Made by a program: the position numbers and the translations under genes. Below the pieces are notes generated by a model. It saw nothing but the letters and a program-made list of their open reading frames with translations. It made no database searches and was not told the DNA's origin. 64,000 bases of DNA from Agapanthus africanus (taxonomy: Eukaryota > Streptophyta > Magnoliopsida > Asparagales > Amaryllidaceae), in NCBI GenBank assembly GCA_030015575.1, contig CM057346.1, positions 116,293,899-116,357,898 of the forward strand. Reading direction: 5' to 3'. Shown here piece after piece: positions 20,852 through 32,840 of this stretch. Numbering within the stretch: position 1 is the stretch's first letter; each line of letters begins with the position of its first letter.

Positions 20852-22804
20852 GGATGTCCAGCTTTTGTTAAAAAGTAGCATGCGGACAAACTCGAGGCAC
20901 GCTCAGTACAGTGTAAATTTGTGGGATATCCAAAGAACTCCAAGGGGTATTTTTTCTATTACGCAGAGGAAAAAAGGTTTTTGTTTCTCGTAATACCCAT
21001 TTTCTAGAACAACAGTTTTTAGAAAAAGAAATAAGTGGGAGCGCAATAGAACTGGAAGAAATTCCAGAACCACAAGCTACTACTGAAAGCTTGGTAGAAC
21101 CAGAAGTTCCAGAAGAACAGGACATTCCCGCACCCCTTCGCAGGAGTAGTAGGCCATCTCATCCGTCTGAGAGATACTACGGTTTTCTCATAGATAGGGA
21201 TAGAGAAGATTGCGTCATTGATAATGATGAACCTACTAGCTTCCAGCAGGCCATCTAGAGCGGCGACTCAGTAAGATGGCTGGATGCAATGCGGATCGAG
21301 ATGGAGTCCATGTACACCAACAAAGTATGGACTTTGGACTTTGCTCCAGATGGGGTAAAACCCATAGGATGCAAGTGGATCTTCAGGAAGAAGATTGGTG
21401 TAGATGGACAGGTAGAAACCTATAAGGCTAGACTTGTTGCAAAGGGTTTTCGTCAAAGACCTGGTTTGGACTATAACGAAACTTTTTCTCCAGTGGCTAT
21501 GCTCAAATCCATTCGGATCCTTCTTGCCATTGTTGCCTTCCATGATTATGAGATCTGGCAGATGGACGTAAAGACGGCTTTTCTAAATGGAAATTTGGAC
21601 GAGTGCGTCTATATGGATCAGCCAGAAGGTTTCAATCAGAGTGGGAGCAGCGAGAAAGTGTGCAAGTTGTTTAAGTCCATTTATGGACCAAAGCAGGCAT
21701 CACGGAGTTGGAACATCTGTTATGATGAAACGGTCAAAGCATATGATTTTATCAAAAATCCAGATGAACCATGTATATATAGTAAGATTGTAGCACGAAC
21801 TGTCGTATTCCTCGTCTTGTACGTTGATGCCATTCTCTTAATAGGAAATGACATTTCTATGCTACAATCTGTCAAAGGATTCTTCTCACACAGGTTCTCC
21901 ATGAAAGACCTAGGTGATGCCTCTTACATACTGGGGATCCAGATCTATCGTGATAGATCTAAGAGGATGTTGGGACTTTCGCAGTCCAGGTATATCAACA
22001 CTATACTGAAAAGATTCAGTATGGAAGATTCTAAGCACGATAATTTACCGGCTGTCACAGAATCACCCTATCTAAAGAAATGTCTCCCAAGACTGATTTG
22101 GAAAGGGATCGCATGTCAGTTATACCCTACGCTTCTGCGGTAGGCTCTATAATGTATGCGATGTTGTGCACCAGACCAGATGTAGCTTACGCACTAAGCG
22201 TGGTAAGCCGGTATCAGTCAGACCCAGGGGAGAAGCACTGGATAGCAGTAAAGAACATTCTTAAGTACCTGAGAAGGACTAAGGATATGTTCTTGGTTTA
22301 CGGCGGAAAAGACCTCCAGATCGAGGCTTTTGCTAATTCCAGCTTCCAGAGTGACAAGGATGACTCCAAATCCATGTCAGGTAATGTCTTTACCCTTAAT
22401 GGAGGGGCGGTGTGCTGGAAGAGTTCCAAGCAGGACACCGTTGCTGACTCGACGTTGGAAGCGGAGTATATCGCAGTTTCCGATGCCGCAAAAGAAGTAG
22501 TCTGGGTAAAGAAGTTCTTAACAGAACTTCAGGTGGTTCCATCCATTGTTGATCCATTACCTCTGTATTGTGACAACAACGGGGCTATAGCTTTAGCGAA
22601 GGAACCAGGTCCCATCAAAAGTTCGGACACATCTTAAGGCGGTATCACCTGATCAGGGAGATCATAGATCGCCGGGAGATCGAGGTCCGGAGAGTTGCTA
22701 CAGAGGAGAACACTGCAGATCCATTGACAAAAGCCTTACCTCAGACACAGTTCGAGAGGTTATTCGAGATAATAGGTCTTCGATACGCCAGTACATGGCC
22801 CTAG
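20852..22804 (+). pseudogene. Copia D reverse transcriptase and RNase H
   Basis: The RT domain (about 21289-22050) reads GCKWIFRKKIGVDGQVETYK, then QMDVKTAFLNG (motif A intact). Motif C is YVDA instead of YVDD, which removes a catalytic aspartate. A frameshift near 22060-22080 precedes the RNase H part, ADSTLEAEYIAVSD and YCDNNGAIALAKEP. A further frame break near 22610 is followed by a decayed C-terminus that ends in a TAG codon at 22802 just before the polypurine tract. Copying RNA into DNA is the family role; this copy cannot do it. Confidence 0.9.
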
Positions 22805-22805
22805 T

Positions 22806-22818
22806 GCAAGTGGGAGAT
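22806..22818 (+). other. Copia D polypurine tract
   Basis: TGCAAGTGGGAGAT directly precedes the 3' LTR at 22819, as expected for the plus-strand primer. Confidence 0.88.
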
Positions 22819-24767
22819 TGTTAGTGTATATGCTCTAGGGGCCATTATTGTATCATACTAGTTTGTATATTACTTAATGGAAGCTTGGAATATTCATAGT
22901 TGTATTAACAGTCTTGCTCAACATAGTAGTATGTTACTTGGTTTATATCTAACTTAATATGTGTATATGTTTCTTTTAGCATATCGCGAATACATATTGA
23001 TAGAGCCCATAGGATCTTGCTTGACTATCAGCATTGTGATGGCAGTCACACTAGTGGGGGTTGGATAGTCTACAAGCACATCCTTTTTCAGGTCCTTAGT
23101 CGTAGGATTATCGAGACAGGGTATCGATACTCCGGAGTAGACTAGTGTATACGCTTCTCGTCCCAGCAGGGGAGATGGTCTGTCCCACAGCCATCAGTAC
23201 GTCGTACTGGAGATAGTATGCAGGTGCTCGTTGGGTTACGGGTACACCGGACAAGACTCACAGGGAACTGTTGGTTGGTATTATACCCGTCGTCAGTTAA
23301 CAGTTTCCAGGTGACATGAGTACAGCATAGTCCGTAGACTTGATACTGCTGCTTCGCCTCGAGTGTGTTCCCACTGTTCTTAGATTGCTACCCTACCACG
23401 GCTCGACTGAGTCATGCAAACAGGTAGCAGTTGGGTGCAATCCCGAAGCACTTGGAGGTAGTGGCGGTTAGATAGGATTCGTCTCTCCCGGTATTGGGAG
23501 TTGATATCGCACTGTGTTTGGAGAGCCATTACGCAAAGTCCCTGGCTAGGGAAAGCGAGATTTACTGGTAGGATTTCCAGTAGCTTCTCAAGATGTAATG
23601 GGCTTCACTCCGACATGACTTATACCTCTTTTAGGGGACTGACGCTTGCCGCCCCGTAGGCCCGATATGCGATTGTCTTAGATGAACAGACCGGACTGTA
23701 CGGAGATTGTCACATCAGGCTCAGTAGGAGTTCGGATGGGTTTCCTCATCGGCCTTCTTATCGACATCTACCTGGGGACCGTTACGTACAACTAGTACCG
23801 CTTGCGGCTGTGGTTAAACCCACTGCCAGCATAGTGTCGAGTCTTTAGAGTCCCACACAGAGAGTTTCCCTGCTTCAGGCGAAACGATATAGAGGTCGTA
23901 TGGTTTTACGACAGGGTTCGGACATATACGTGTACTTGTGCACGTATGATGTTTGGACAGATTATACTAGCGGGCTTTGGTTTAAGCCAGATTCTAGTAT
24001 TGGATTATTAGATTTATGCAGTCTCAGTATATCCGTGTTTTTCGTAAATACGGATGGGAGGAGCATTCTCGTAATTAGTCGAGAAGCTTCTAGAAGAAAG
24101 GTGACTCATTATGTTTTAATTCATTTATGAATTAAGCTTAATGAGGTGGAGGAGATGATGTGTTATTTGCATTAAATGAAACCATGACTCATGAGATGAT
24201 TCATCCATTTGTATTAAATGAAGCATGGAAGATATTTGTGCAAGATATTTTATGCTTCATAATATACACAAATGAGTTATATTTCATTTCACAATAACAA
24301 ACACATTCTCTCTCCTCAAGCTCTCTCTCTTCTTCACTTTAACCCTAATCTTCTCATGTGTTGAGATCCCAAGGGTTAGAAAGACTAATCAATCCTTAAT
24401 CCATCTCTATATCCTTTAGGTCACTTGGATTAGCAATCCTAGCCACTTAGTTACCTCAAGTTAGAGGTTAAAGCTTGTAGTAAGAACTTTCAGGTGGATC
24501 TTCTATCACATCAAAGAGCCGACGAGGCGGTGCCATACTTTCTACTCCAAAGGAGCTCTAGTGGTCAAGGCGGACAGCAAGTAAAGAAGAAGGACTTGGA
24601 ACTTTAGGTATAATCTTCTTACCGAGTAGATAATACCTCTAGTTAGTTGTGTTAGATATGGTTTAGCAAAGATCCGAATGCTTAGTCGATGTTACCTTGT
24701 TTAAAATGATTGTTTTTTACTTATTCCGCCTCCTCGCTTCATGTGGGGTGTGTAACGTCGACTTACA
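22819..24767 (+). repeat. Copia D 3' LTR (1949 bp)
   Basis: It is nearly the same as 14818-16765, with seven differences by eye in the first 145 bases and fewer later. It ends GACTTACA followed by the target duplication CGCCC. The palindrome of the 5' copy is here CCCTGGCTAGGG, one base changed. Confidence 0.95.
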
Positions 24768-25684
24768 CGCCCGTTGTACAGGAGCAGGTTGATCCACCTT
24801 CGACAGAACGTATTACTAGGCTAGAGACCGGTATGTAGGATTTGCGCCAGATGATGGGGTCGTTAGTTGAGGCCAGTCGAGCGCAGAGACAGGAGGTTGT
24901 CCCACTTGTTACGGGGACCGCGATGGTGCCTACGGTTCAGGCAGTCGTACCTGTAGCTACGGAGATTATTTGAGTTCATGAGGCTGAAGCCTCCAGTCTT
25001 CACCGGCACCGATACAGCTGAGGATCCACAGTCGTTTATCGATCGGATGGCCAGGATCTGTCGTTTGCTGAGATGCTCTGACGCGAGATGGGTAGAGTTC
25101 GTGAGTTTTCATCTGGAGGGTCTTGCCCAGACCTGGTGCGAGAGGGGCAGAGCCGCAGGTCCTTCTCGTATGACCCGGGCTGAGTTCGTGACGGTGTTTC
25201 TTGCCCGTTTTCTTCCACAGAGCGTCAGGGATGCTCGAGCTCGCAGTTTTGAGTCGTTACGCCAGACTCTAGAGATGACGGTGTCAGAGTACGACATTCA
25301 GTTTACCCAGTTATCCGTATATGCTCCGTATTTGGTAGATACTGAGGAGATGCGGATCAAGAGATTTGTTCGAGGCCTGATTACCCAGTTGTTCCTTACT
25401 ATCTTCTTCCAGCATTTCCATACATATGCAGCCGCAGTGGACGCAACTCTATTGGTAGAGGAGCGCATTTCTGAGACTTTGGTCATTCCGGGACCGAAGA
25501 GGATTTGTACTGATGTACCAGCCCGGGGACCGGTATACAGACGCCGCGACAGATTTCGTTCAGGTCATGGGGGTAGCAAAGGCTTCGAACGAGGCCAGTT
25601 ATTTAGCTCTTACCCGCAGGTCAGCAGTCGTCGTCTAGGTGTTTTGGGTGTGGCAGTCCACATCACCTCGTTAGGGATTGTACC
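24768..25684 (+). pseudogene. Gypsy G gag, main part
   Basis: It resumes gag after Copia D with VVQEQVDPPSTERITRLE, a stop near 24836 and another at 24970, with a frame change. The retroviral gag-type domain then runs from MRLKPPVFTGTD (24978) to about 25500, including QSFIDRMARICRLL, LAQTWCERG and EFVTVFLARFLPQSVRD. A frameshift before 25637 moves the zinc knuckle CFGCGSPHHLVRDC (25640-25681) into the frame of the next segment. Confidence 0.85.
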
Positions 25685-26266
25685 GTGATACGCCAGAGAG
25701 AGGCATCGGTTCCACATGTTACCTTACCACCTTCACCTCAGAGAGCATTGCCTCCTACTATTGTTGATGCTCCGTGTCAGACTTTTGCTCAGAAAGGTCG
25801 TGGTCGCGGAGGTTTTGTTCAGAGTGGACGGGGTGGCAGAGGCGGAGGACAGCCAGTTGCCGGTAGAGGGCAGGCTGGAGTGTTTGCTTTGACTCATCAG
25901 GACGCGCAGGCGTCCAATGCAGTGGTCTCAGGTACTTTTTCAGTATGTTCCTTCGATGCACACGTTTTATTTAATCCGGGATCTACGCACTCGTATATTT
26001 CTACACACTTCGTGCCGAGGTTGGGCCGAGAGTCGTGTTTGCTAGATCAGTCGCTTGTTGTGACTACTCCTGTTGGAGAGTCTTTTGTTGCACGACACGT
26101 GTTTCGGTCATGTGCCGTTTTTATTGGAGATAGAGATTCGTCCGTCGACTTGATCCTTCTTGAGATGTTGGACTTCAACGTTCTCCTGGGCATGGACTGT
26201 TTAGCTACTTGCTACGCGTCCGTGGACTGCCGTGAGAAGACAGTTAGGATTTGTTTTCCCGGTTAG
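25637..26266 (+). pseudogene. Gypsy G zinc knuckle and aspartic protease
   Basis: It begins with the CCHC knuckle, then a glycine- and arginine-rich linker, then the protease segment. The catalytic DSG or DTG is replaced by NPG in VLFNPGSTHSYIS (about 25965-26003), so the protease lacks its aspartate. LLGMDCLATCYASVDC follows as expected for the family. The protease normally cuts the polyprotein. Confidence 0.85.
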
Positions 26267-27258
26267 TCAGTTCTTGTTGTGCAGGGGGACCGTGGTGCCG
26301 CCCCTCACAGTTTAATTTCAGCCCTTTGCGCTAGTCAGCTTTTGAGGAGAGGATGTCGGGATTCTTAGCTTTCATTAGTGATACCGGAGCCACAGTAGAT
26401 TCATTGGACCGGGTTCCTATCATGAGAGAGTTTCCCGACATATTTCCCGATGAGTTACCTGGATTGCCGCCAGAGCGTGAGATTTAGTTTTGCATTGATT
26501 TGATCCCCGGCACGGGGCCTATTTCTATACCGCCTTACCGGATGGCCCCGGTGGAGCTTAAGGAGCTTAAGGATCAGCTGCAAGAGTTGCTTGATAGGGG
26601 AATTATATGTCCGAGTGTTTCGCCTTGGGGAGCTCCTGTTCTGTTCGTCAAGAAGAAGGACGGCAGTTTGAGGTTGTGCATGGATTATCGTCAATTGAAT
26701 CGAGTTACGGTGCGAAATAGGTATCCTTTACCTCGCATTGACGATTTGTTTGATCAGCTCCAGGGTGCGGGACATTTTTCCAAGATTGATTTGAGATCTG
26801 GTTATCATCAGTTGCGGGTTCGGAATGATGACATTCCGAAGACTGCTTTTCGTACGCGCTACGGGCATTATGAGTTTTTGGTGATGTCGTTCGGACTCAC
26901 CAATGCCTCAGCGGCGTTCATGGATTTGATGAACCGAATTTTCAGGCCGTTCCTCGACCAGTTTATTATTGTGTTTATTGATGACATTTTGGTTTATTCC
27001 AAGAGTCGAGAGGAGTATGAGCAGCACTTGAGGATTGCTTTGCAGACATTGAGAGAGCACCAGCTGTTTGCTAAATTCTCGAAGTGTGCCTTCTGGTTTG
27101 ATAGTATTGACATCCTTGGTCATGTGGTTATGGGAGATGGTATTCGTGTGGACCCGAGGAAGATCGAGGCCGTACAGCTTTGGCCCAAACCTGTATCAGT
27201 GACAGAGGTCTGCAACTTTTTGGGGCCTAGCCGGTTATTACCGCCGTTTCGTGCATGA
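26267..27258 (+). pseudogene. Gypsy G reverse transcriptase
   Basis: A decayed linker (26267-26499, with an in-frame stop near 26485) leads into a 252-residue open stretch from 26500. It holds [37 protein letters not shown], motif [11 protein letters not shown] (Asp97), motif [12 protein letters not shown] and motif [10 protein letters not shown] (159-162), all as in an active Gypsy RT. One extra G in the TTTTTGGGGCC stretch near 27220 shifts [11 protein letters not shown] out of frame and closes the ORF. Confidence 0.92.
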
Positions 27259-27760
27259 CTTCTCGAGAATCGTTGCACCGTTGACAGACTGACCAGGAAG
27301 GGAGTTCCTTTTCTTTGGACTGAGGCATGCGAGTTGAGTTTTCAGCAGTTGAAGACTCGGTTGATGACTGCACCAGTTTTATCTTTGCCTTCTGGATCGG
27401 GCGGCTTTGTCGTTTACTGTGATGCTTCTCGAGTGGGGATCGGTTGTGTATTGATGCAGCATGACACAGTTATCGCATATGCTTTCCGGCAGTTGAAGAA
27501 GCACGAGCAGAATTATCCCACTCATGATCTTGAGATGGCTGCGGTGGTCTTTGCGCTTAAGATTTGGAGGCACTACTTATACGGGGAGTCGTGTCAGATT
27601 TTCATAGACCACCAGAGCTTAAAGTACATCTTATAGCAGCGGGATCTGAATTTGAGACAGCGCCGTTGGATAGAGCTTGTGAAGGATTATGATTGTGAGA
27701 TCCTTTATCACCCGGGCAAGGCGAATGTGGTAGCCGATGCTTTGAGTCATAGGCCCGGGG
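27259..27760 (+). pseudogene. Gypsy G RNase H
   Basis: It continues RT after a frameshift, with an apparent one-base loss in the TTGACAGACTGACC stretch near 27285. RNase H reads [17 protein letters not shown] and ETLKY-type [11 protein letters not shown], with a TAG stop at about 27634. Then come [18 protein letters not shown] and [15 protein letters not shown]. It normally degrades the RNA strand of the hybrid. Confidence 0.88.
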
Positions 27761-28780
27761 GTAGCTTGTCCCAGTTGAGCACGGTTCAGAGACAGTCTTC
27801 TGCAGATTGGTAGATCTTATACGACAGTAGAGTACAGTTTGAGTTCACTTCCACTGGGGGACAGCTTGATCATGTCCGCGCTCGTCCACTTCTACTTGAT
27901 CGTATTCATGAGGCACAGCTCGCCGATACCCGTTTGTCTGAGATTCTTGAGCATGTTCGGCAGGGTAGAGATTCAGAGTTCTTGATTGATGACCAGGGTG
28001 TGCTACGTTTTGGACTCGTTTGTGTGTACCTAATACCGATGAGTTGAGATGCGAGATCCTAGAGCAGACACATCAGTCAGATTATAGTGTTCACCCAGGT
28101 TCCACCAAGATGTATCGTGACATGAGAGATATCTACTGGTGGGCAGGGATGAAGAGTGATGTTTCGGATTTCGTTTCGAGGTGCCTGACTTGTCAGCAAG
28201 TCAAGGCTGAGCATCAGAGACCGGCAGGAGAGTTGCAGCTTTTACCCGTTCCGGAGTGGAAATGGGAACGGATCTCCATGGATTTCGTTGTGGGTCTACC
28301 CAGGTCCAGTCGAGGGTATGACTCCATTTGGGTGATTGTTGACCGGTTGACGAAAGCGGCTCACTTCCTTCCAGTGAAGACCACTTTCGGTTATGCTCAG
28401 TATGCTCAGTTGTACATTGATGAGATTGTGCGTTTGCACGACGTTCCCACATGCATCGTATCCGAAAGGGGCACCCAGTTGACTAGCTGTCTTTGGCAGA
28501 AGCTACAGGAAGCTTTGGGTACCCGTTTGAGTTTTAGCACCGTTTTCCATCCGCAGACCGATGGTCAGTCAGAGCGGACTATACAGACTCTGGAGGATAT
28601 GCTTCGTGCGTGCGTGCTTGATTTTGACGGCAGTTGGGATCATCACTTGCCATTGATAGAGTTCTCCTACAATAACAGTTATCAGGAGACGATTTAGATG
28701 GCACCTTTTGAGGTTTTGTATGGTAGAAAGTGTCGATCGCCAGTCTGTTGGACCGAACTCAGCAAGAGCAAGATTTTGGG
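27761..28780 (+). pseudogene. Gypsy G integrase
   Basis: The linker has a stop near 27812 and a frame change near 28015. The 28020-28697 stretch has the HHCC zinc site (H18, H25, C55, C58). Of the DDE triad, Asp88 (SMDFVVGL) and Glu185 (TDGQSER) are present, but the second aspartate is Glu149 ([11 protein letters not shown]). The open frame ends at a nonsense codon (TAG) near 28697 within [20 protein letters not shown]. Integrase joins the DNA copy to the host genome; this copy is probably inactive. Confidence 0.88.
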
Positions 28781-29360
28781 ACCCTAGCTAGTTCAAGAAA
28801 CAACGGAGAAGATCCAGTTGATTCAGGATAGGATGAGAGCAGCCCAGTGCAGACAGAAGTCTTATGCCGACCGTCGTCGTCGCAGGCTCGAGTTCGCAGT
28901 GAGGGATCATGTATTCCTACGGATTTCTCCGATGAAGGGCGTGATGAGGTTTGGGACGAAAGGGAAACTTAGTCCTAGATTTGTAGGTCCTTTTGAGATC
29001 CTTGAGCGAGTTGGTACCGTTTCCTATCGTTTGGCACTTCCGCCCAGTTTTTCGGATGGTCACCCCGTATTCCATGTATCGATACTTCGCAAGTACCTTC
29101 ATGACCCTTCTCACATGATTCGGCACCAGACCGTTCAGCTAGAGTGCGATCTTTCGTTCACCGAGCAGCCGGTAGTTATATTGGATCGGCAGGTGAAGAA
29201 ACTTCGGTCAAAGGTCTTGCCATCTGTGAAGGTTCTTTGGCGTAGCCCAAATAGTGAAGAGGTCACTTGGGAGGCCGAGAGCAAGATGCGGAAGAAATTC
29301 CCTCATCTCTTCGAATGCACGCATAGTAAGATTTTTAAATTCGGGGACGAATTTCTTTAA
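28781..29360 (+). pseudogene. Gypsy G integrase tail and chromodomain-like region
   Basis: An open 180-codon stretch (28818-29360) holds the integrase C-terminal GPFEILERVGTVSYRLALP (near residues 57-76), VFHVSILRKYL, and a C-terminal VKVLWRSPNSEEVTWEAE. The last segment matches the chromodomain position of Tekay/Del chromoviruses. In such elements this domain is thought to bind marked histone H3 and steer insertion. It ends in TAA right before the polypurine tract. Confidence 0.85.
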
Positions 29361-29371
29361 GGGGGGAAGAT
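29358..29371 (+). other. Gypsy G polypurine tract
   Basis: TAAGGGGGGAAGAT abuts the 3' LTR start TGTAACACC at 29372. The mirror image, ATCTTCCCCCCTTAAA, is at 59098 in Gypsy F. Confidence 0.92.
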
Positions 29372-32300
29372 TGTAACACCTTAGAATGCGATTAGTGTTA
29401 ATTAAGCGATAATGCGGATTTTTAGTAAAAAGTTTACCAAAATAGTTTTCAAATATTTTATAAAAATTAATTAATATTTTATTATTATTTATTTTGGGCT
29501 TGCACACACATGTGCATGTTAACCTAGGGTTAATTAGGGTTAACCATGCTTAAGTTGCCATGGCACCCTAACTTAATGTCATGCCATTTGTTTTATGTAA
29601 TTATCTAAATTAATTAGTTTTCAAATTATAAAAGGGGTTTAAAATTGGTTGACTTGAGAGAAAGAGAGAGAGAGGGAATGATGAGCATGGGGCAAGCATG
29701 GCTTGCATTAAATGAGAAGAGAGAAAAGAGGGGCATGGCTCACTCTAAACTCACCCCCTCATTTCCCTCATCCCTCACTCAACATACACCCTCATTCTCA
29801 CCTCACTCCCTCATTCACAACATATTTTCGTCATCTCATCTCCTTCACACCCTCAAACTGAAAACCTACCCAAAATCTTCACTAAACCAAGCAAAATCTT
29901 CACAAACCCTCACTACAACCCTTCACAAGCCAAGTTTAGCCACTAAGATCACTTGGAGCATGGAAAGCTAGGATTTTGAGCAAGTGTGGATAGGTAATGA
30001 CTTCTAAACTGTTAATTAGGTTGTTACAATGTTGTGTGGCTTAGTAGTTGTTAATTAGAACACTAAAGATGTAGTATTGAGCCCATATCGTATTTTTAGT
30101 GTCATTGTAGGGTGTCTGTGATTTGCTGTGACCACGAGTTGTTAAGGGAAAATCTAGCAATATAGTAGTGTTTTGTTGTAGTCCCTGAGTGTTCACCTGA
30201 AACCCGAACCCAATCCCACTTATTTTGGCCGGCGACATTGGGGTATTTTCCGGCGAGCTCGGCCGTGTAAGGACCTGAAGAGTTGTGGTTTGTAGGGTTG
30301 CTGTCTGTAAGTATTTTGGGTTGTTTGGTACCGCTAGATTTTTAGGCTTTGACAGTAGGTAAAATCTGGAACACTTAGCTAGTATTTTAGTATTTCGACT
30401 ACACACGTTACGATATCCGACACGGTTCACTTTCTTGGTGTAGCTTGCTGCATTTAGGGTTGAATTAGAACGTCGCGACACACGTTAGCGGCTAAACGAA
30501 CACTTGAGAGTTTGTTGGAGTCGATGCGTCGGTCTAAACGTAGTTTGTACATATTATTGGTCGATTTCTAAGTTGCACTTGCTATGTTTTGTGTGATTTT
30601 ATGGGCGAGTGCGGGGACTTCAGACGCTACGAAGAAAAGGAAGCGGGTGGTTGGATTTACCTAGCTCGAGATCATCGGTGAGTAGATTTAACATCTACGG
30701 GGAAATCGCCCGTATGGCGTTAAGCATCAGGGCTAGATATGACAGTATAGTCACATGTTATATGCATATGAGTTGATTGTGCATGAGCATCATTGCATAC
30801 CATTACTTGTTGTGCCTTGACTTAGTACCCATTGGACACTGCACCATTACTGACGATTCATGTTGCATGAGCACCAAATTGTATGCTACACACACACCGT
30901 CGGTAATTGCCATGACACGCACAACTTGTACATATATGCGGTATTGTATTGTTATTGGCATTGAGACGTTGATTCTTGTGTTATTGCGCATATGAAAAGC
31001 ATCATGCATACATACTTACATGTATATACACATACTTTGCTATAGCTACATATACACCTTTACATGATGTTGCATTTGACTTTGGAGAAATTGGGAACCA
31101 CATGATATATTTAAAAACTGGATTCATTTAAAAGAGCGGTTTTCCCTTGATGTGTGCACATTACTGTTCTATGTTGCATACATCATATTTCATGGATTTA
31201 CACATCGAGATACAGATTTCATGTGATTTATGGATTTGAGAACCGTGGGGATATTTCAAGCAAGTATGCATTGTTTTGAAAACCCGGTTTCTCTTGATAT
31301 GATATTTCAGTGCATCCACCATGAGTTTTCTCGGTTCTGAGACTTGTGTTAGAAACCCGATTCGAGGAGCGATAGGCACCGTCTGCGGGTACATGGTGGA
31401 TCCGGTATGATACCCCAGGGCAAGAAATGATTTTTGTGGTGTAGAAAATGAGCCTGGCAGAGAGAGCACTACCTACCAGTGATAGTATAGAACCCGACGG
31501 ATATCCGAAGGATACCGTTTGGGAGTTATGACATGAGATATATTGAGGGCCGATCTGGGTATGCGATGCCTGAGAGATGAGTATTTACGTGTCGTTGATG
31601 GACACGGGTTTTCATGATGTTTCGAGTGTCGATGTTGGACACTCAGGTTCCATGAGATTTACAGATATGAGGGCCGATCAGGGTGACGGCGCCTAAGGTA
31701 TTGGGATTTAGGGTGTCGTTGATGGACATCGGTTTTTCCACGATGATGATTCATTAATGATGATATGTTTTATCCCATACTCGGTAGTTATTTGATATGC
31801 ATTGTTTCATGTAGTTGTAGTACCCTGGTGGAGTACCTTGATCATGATTTGCTGCATATCCATATTGACATATTTATGCTATCAGATTGCATGTTTTAGA
31901 TTATAGCTGTACGTGCATACCTGCGATTATCTGTATGATATTACTTACTATTCACGATTTGGCAACTCACCCCCGTTGTGCCACAGTGTTTTGCAGGCTT
32001 GACCCTCAGAGAAGTCGCGGCAGGGCTTCTTATTATCTCTATTTTTGCGGATACCGGTATGGTTGGCTGTGAGGCCGTTTGGTATAGGTGGGTTGCGGCT
32101 ATCCGATTCTATCTATTATACATCTTATTGTATCTAGTATTCTCCATCTACCATTTCTATGTATTGACTTAGAGACGAGTTGTGAGGATCGATATTGTAT
32201 TATTTTGTGACTCTATGTGTCGTGCTCGTGTGAGCCGGCCTTTATTATGTTGCTATGTTGTTTTCATTATATTGTCCATTTCTCCGCTACGGCGTCGTAT

Positions 32301-32614
32301 ATATATGCTTGTGGTGGTTGTTTCCGCCTTTGGGCGTGATTTGCTCCCGTTTGGGGATACTTTATTTATATCTTATGTTTGTACCCGTTTCGGGGCTAGT
32401 TTTTACAAAGGAGGTGCTGCCGAAATTTTTAAGAAAATAAACTTAAGTTTAAATATTTTTACTTAAGATTTCTAAATGTTTTTAACAATGTTTTATTCAC
32501 TTACTTCTTTTGATGGTTTAGATTTCAGGGTTTTCAGCTTACTTAAATTGCGTTACACCTGTTGACGTCACGTGGTTTAAGTGCCGGTCACGTGCCTAAC
32601 ATTAGGTCGTGACA
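29372..32614 (+). repeat. Gypsy G 3' LTR (3243 bp)
   Basis: Bounded by TGTAACACC and GGTCGTGACA. It holds a TATA-like site near 29625, a GA- then CT-rich region (29650-29950), a GCCGGCGACA block (about 30228), two GTGTC-N7-GACAC hairpins (31588-31606 and 31624-31644) and the GGCAACTCACCCCC block (about 31955-31987). The matching 5' copy is split into 8501-8672 and 12909-14483. Several short open frames are shared with the 5' copy but are not genes. Confidence 0.93.
29625..29635 (+). promoter_or_regulatory. Candidate TATA box, Gypsy G LTR
   Basis: ATTATAAAAGG is a good TATA match about 255 bases into the LTR, followed by a GA-rich stretch. The Gypsy F LTR has AAATATAAAAGAG at a similar depth on the minus strand (58744-58756). 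Confidence 0.5.
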
Positions 32615-32840
32615 TCTACTTCGCACTTGTATTCCTTGAATTTCTCAAAAGTTTTAGACTTATATTTCAACAGGAACACATGTCCGAATCTTGAGAGATT
32701 ATCGGTGAATGTAATGAAGTATGAAGAACCATTCCTGGCATGTGTAGACATAGGACCGCATACATCACTATGTATCAGTCCCAAGAGTTTAGTAGCTCTT
32801 CCTCCGTGTCCAGTAAACAGAGTTTTGGTCATTTTGCCTT
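32615..32840 (-). pseudogene. Copia B integrase N-terminal fragment
   Basis: It encodes MTKTLFTGHGGRATKLLG and LIHSDVCGPMSTHARN (first catalytic Asp), up to FKEYKCEVD. It then stops at the Gypsy G boundary; the last three codons come from the Gypsy LTR. It is out of frame with the upstream protease segment. Confidence 0.87.

Larger units (their letters stand above)
14818..24767 (+). mobile_element. Copia element D, complete structure, plus strand
   Basis: A structurally complete Ty1/copia element of 9950 bp: 5' LTR 14818-16765, primer-binding site, a 2 kb leader, gag-pol relic, polypurine tract, 3' LTR 22819-24767. It is flanked by the 5-bp target duplication CGCCC (14813-14817 and 24768-24772) and lies in the gag of Gypsy G. 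The LTRs begin TGTTAGTGTATATG and end GACTTACA. It belongs to the same family as Copia E, which lies in the opposite orientation. The coding region has several frameshifts, nonsense codons and a mutated RT active site. Confidence 0.95.
8501..32614 (+). mobile_element. Gypsy element G (Tekay/Del-like chromovirus), interrupted
   Basis: A plus-strand Ty3/gypsy element whose left end lies outside the window. Visible parts are 5' LTR fragments (8501-8672 and 12909-14483), a primer-binding site, gag split by Copia D, protease, RT, RNase H, integrase, a chromodomain-like C-terminus, a polypurine tract and the 3' LTR (29372-32614). Domain order and the WEAESKMRKKFPHLF ending point to the Tekay/Del chromovirus lineage, which tends to insert into heterochromatin. 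Three later insertions (Copia A, LTR J, Copia D) and many frame breaks make it dead. It ends inside the integrase of Copia B. Confidence 0.88.
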
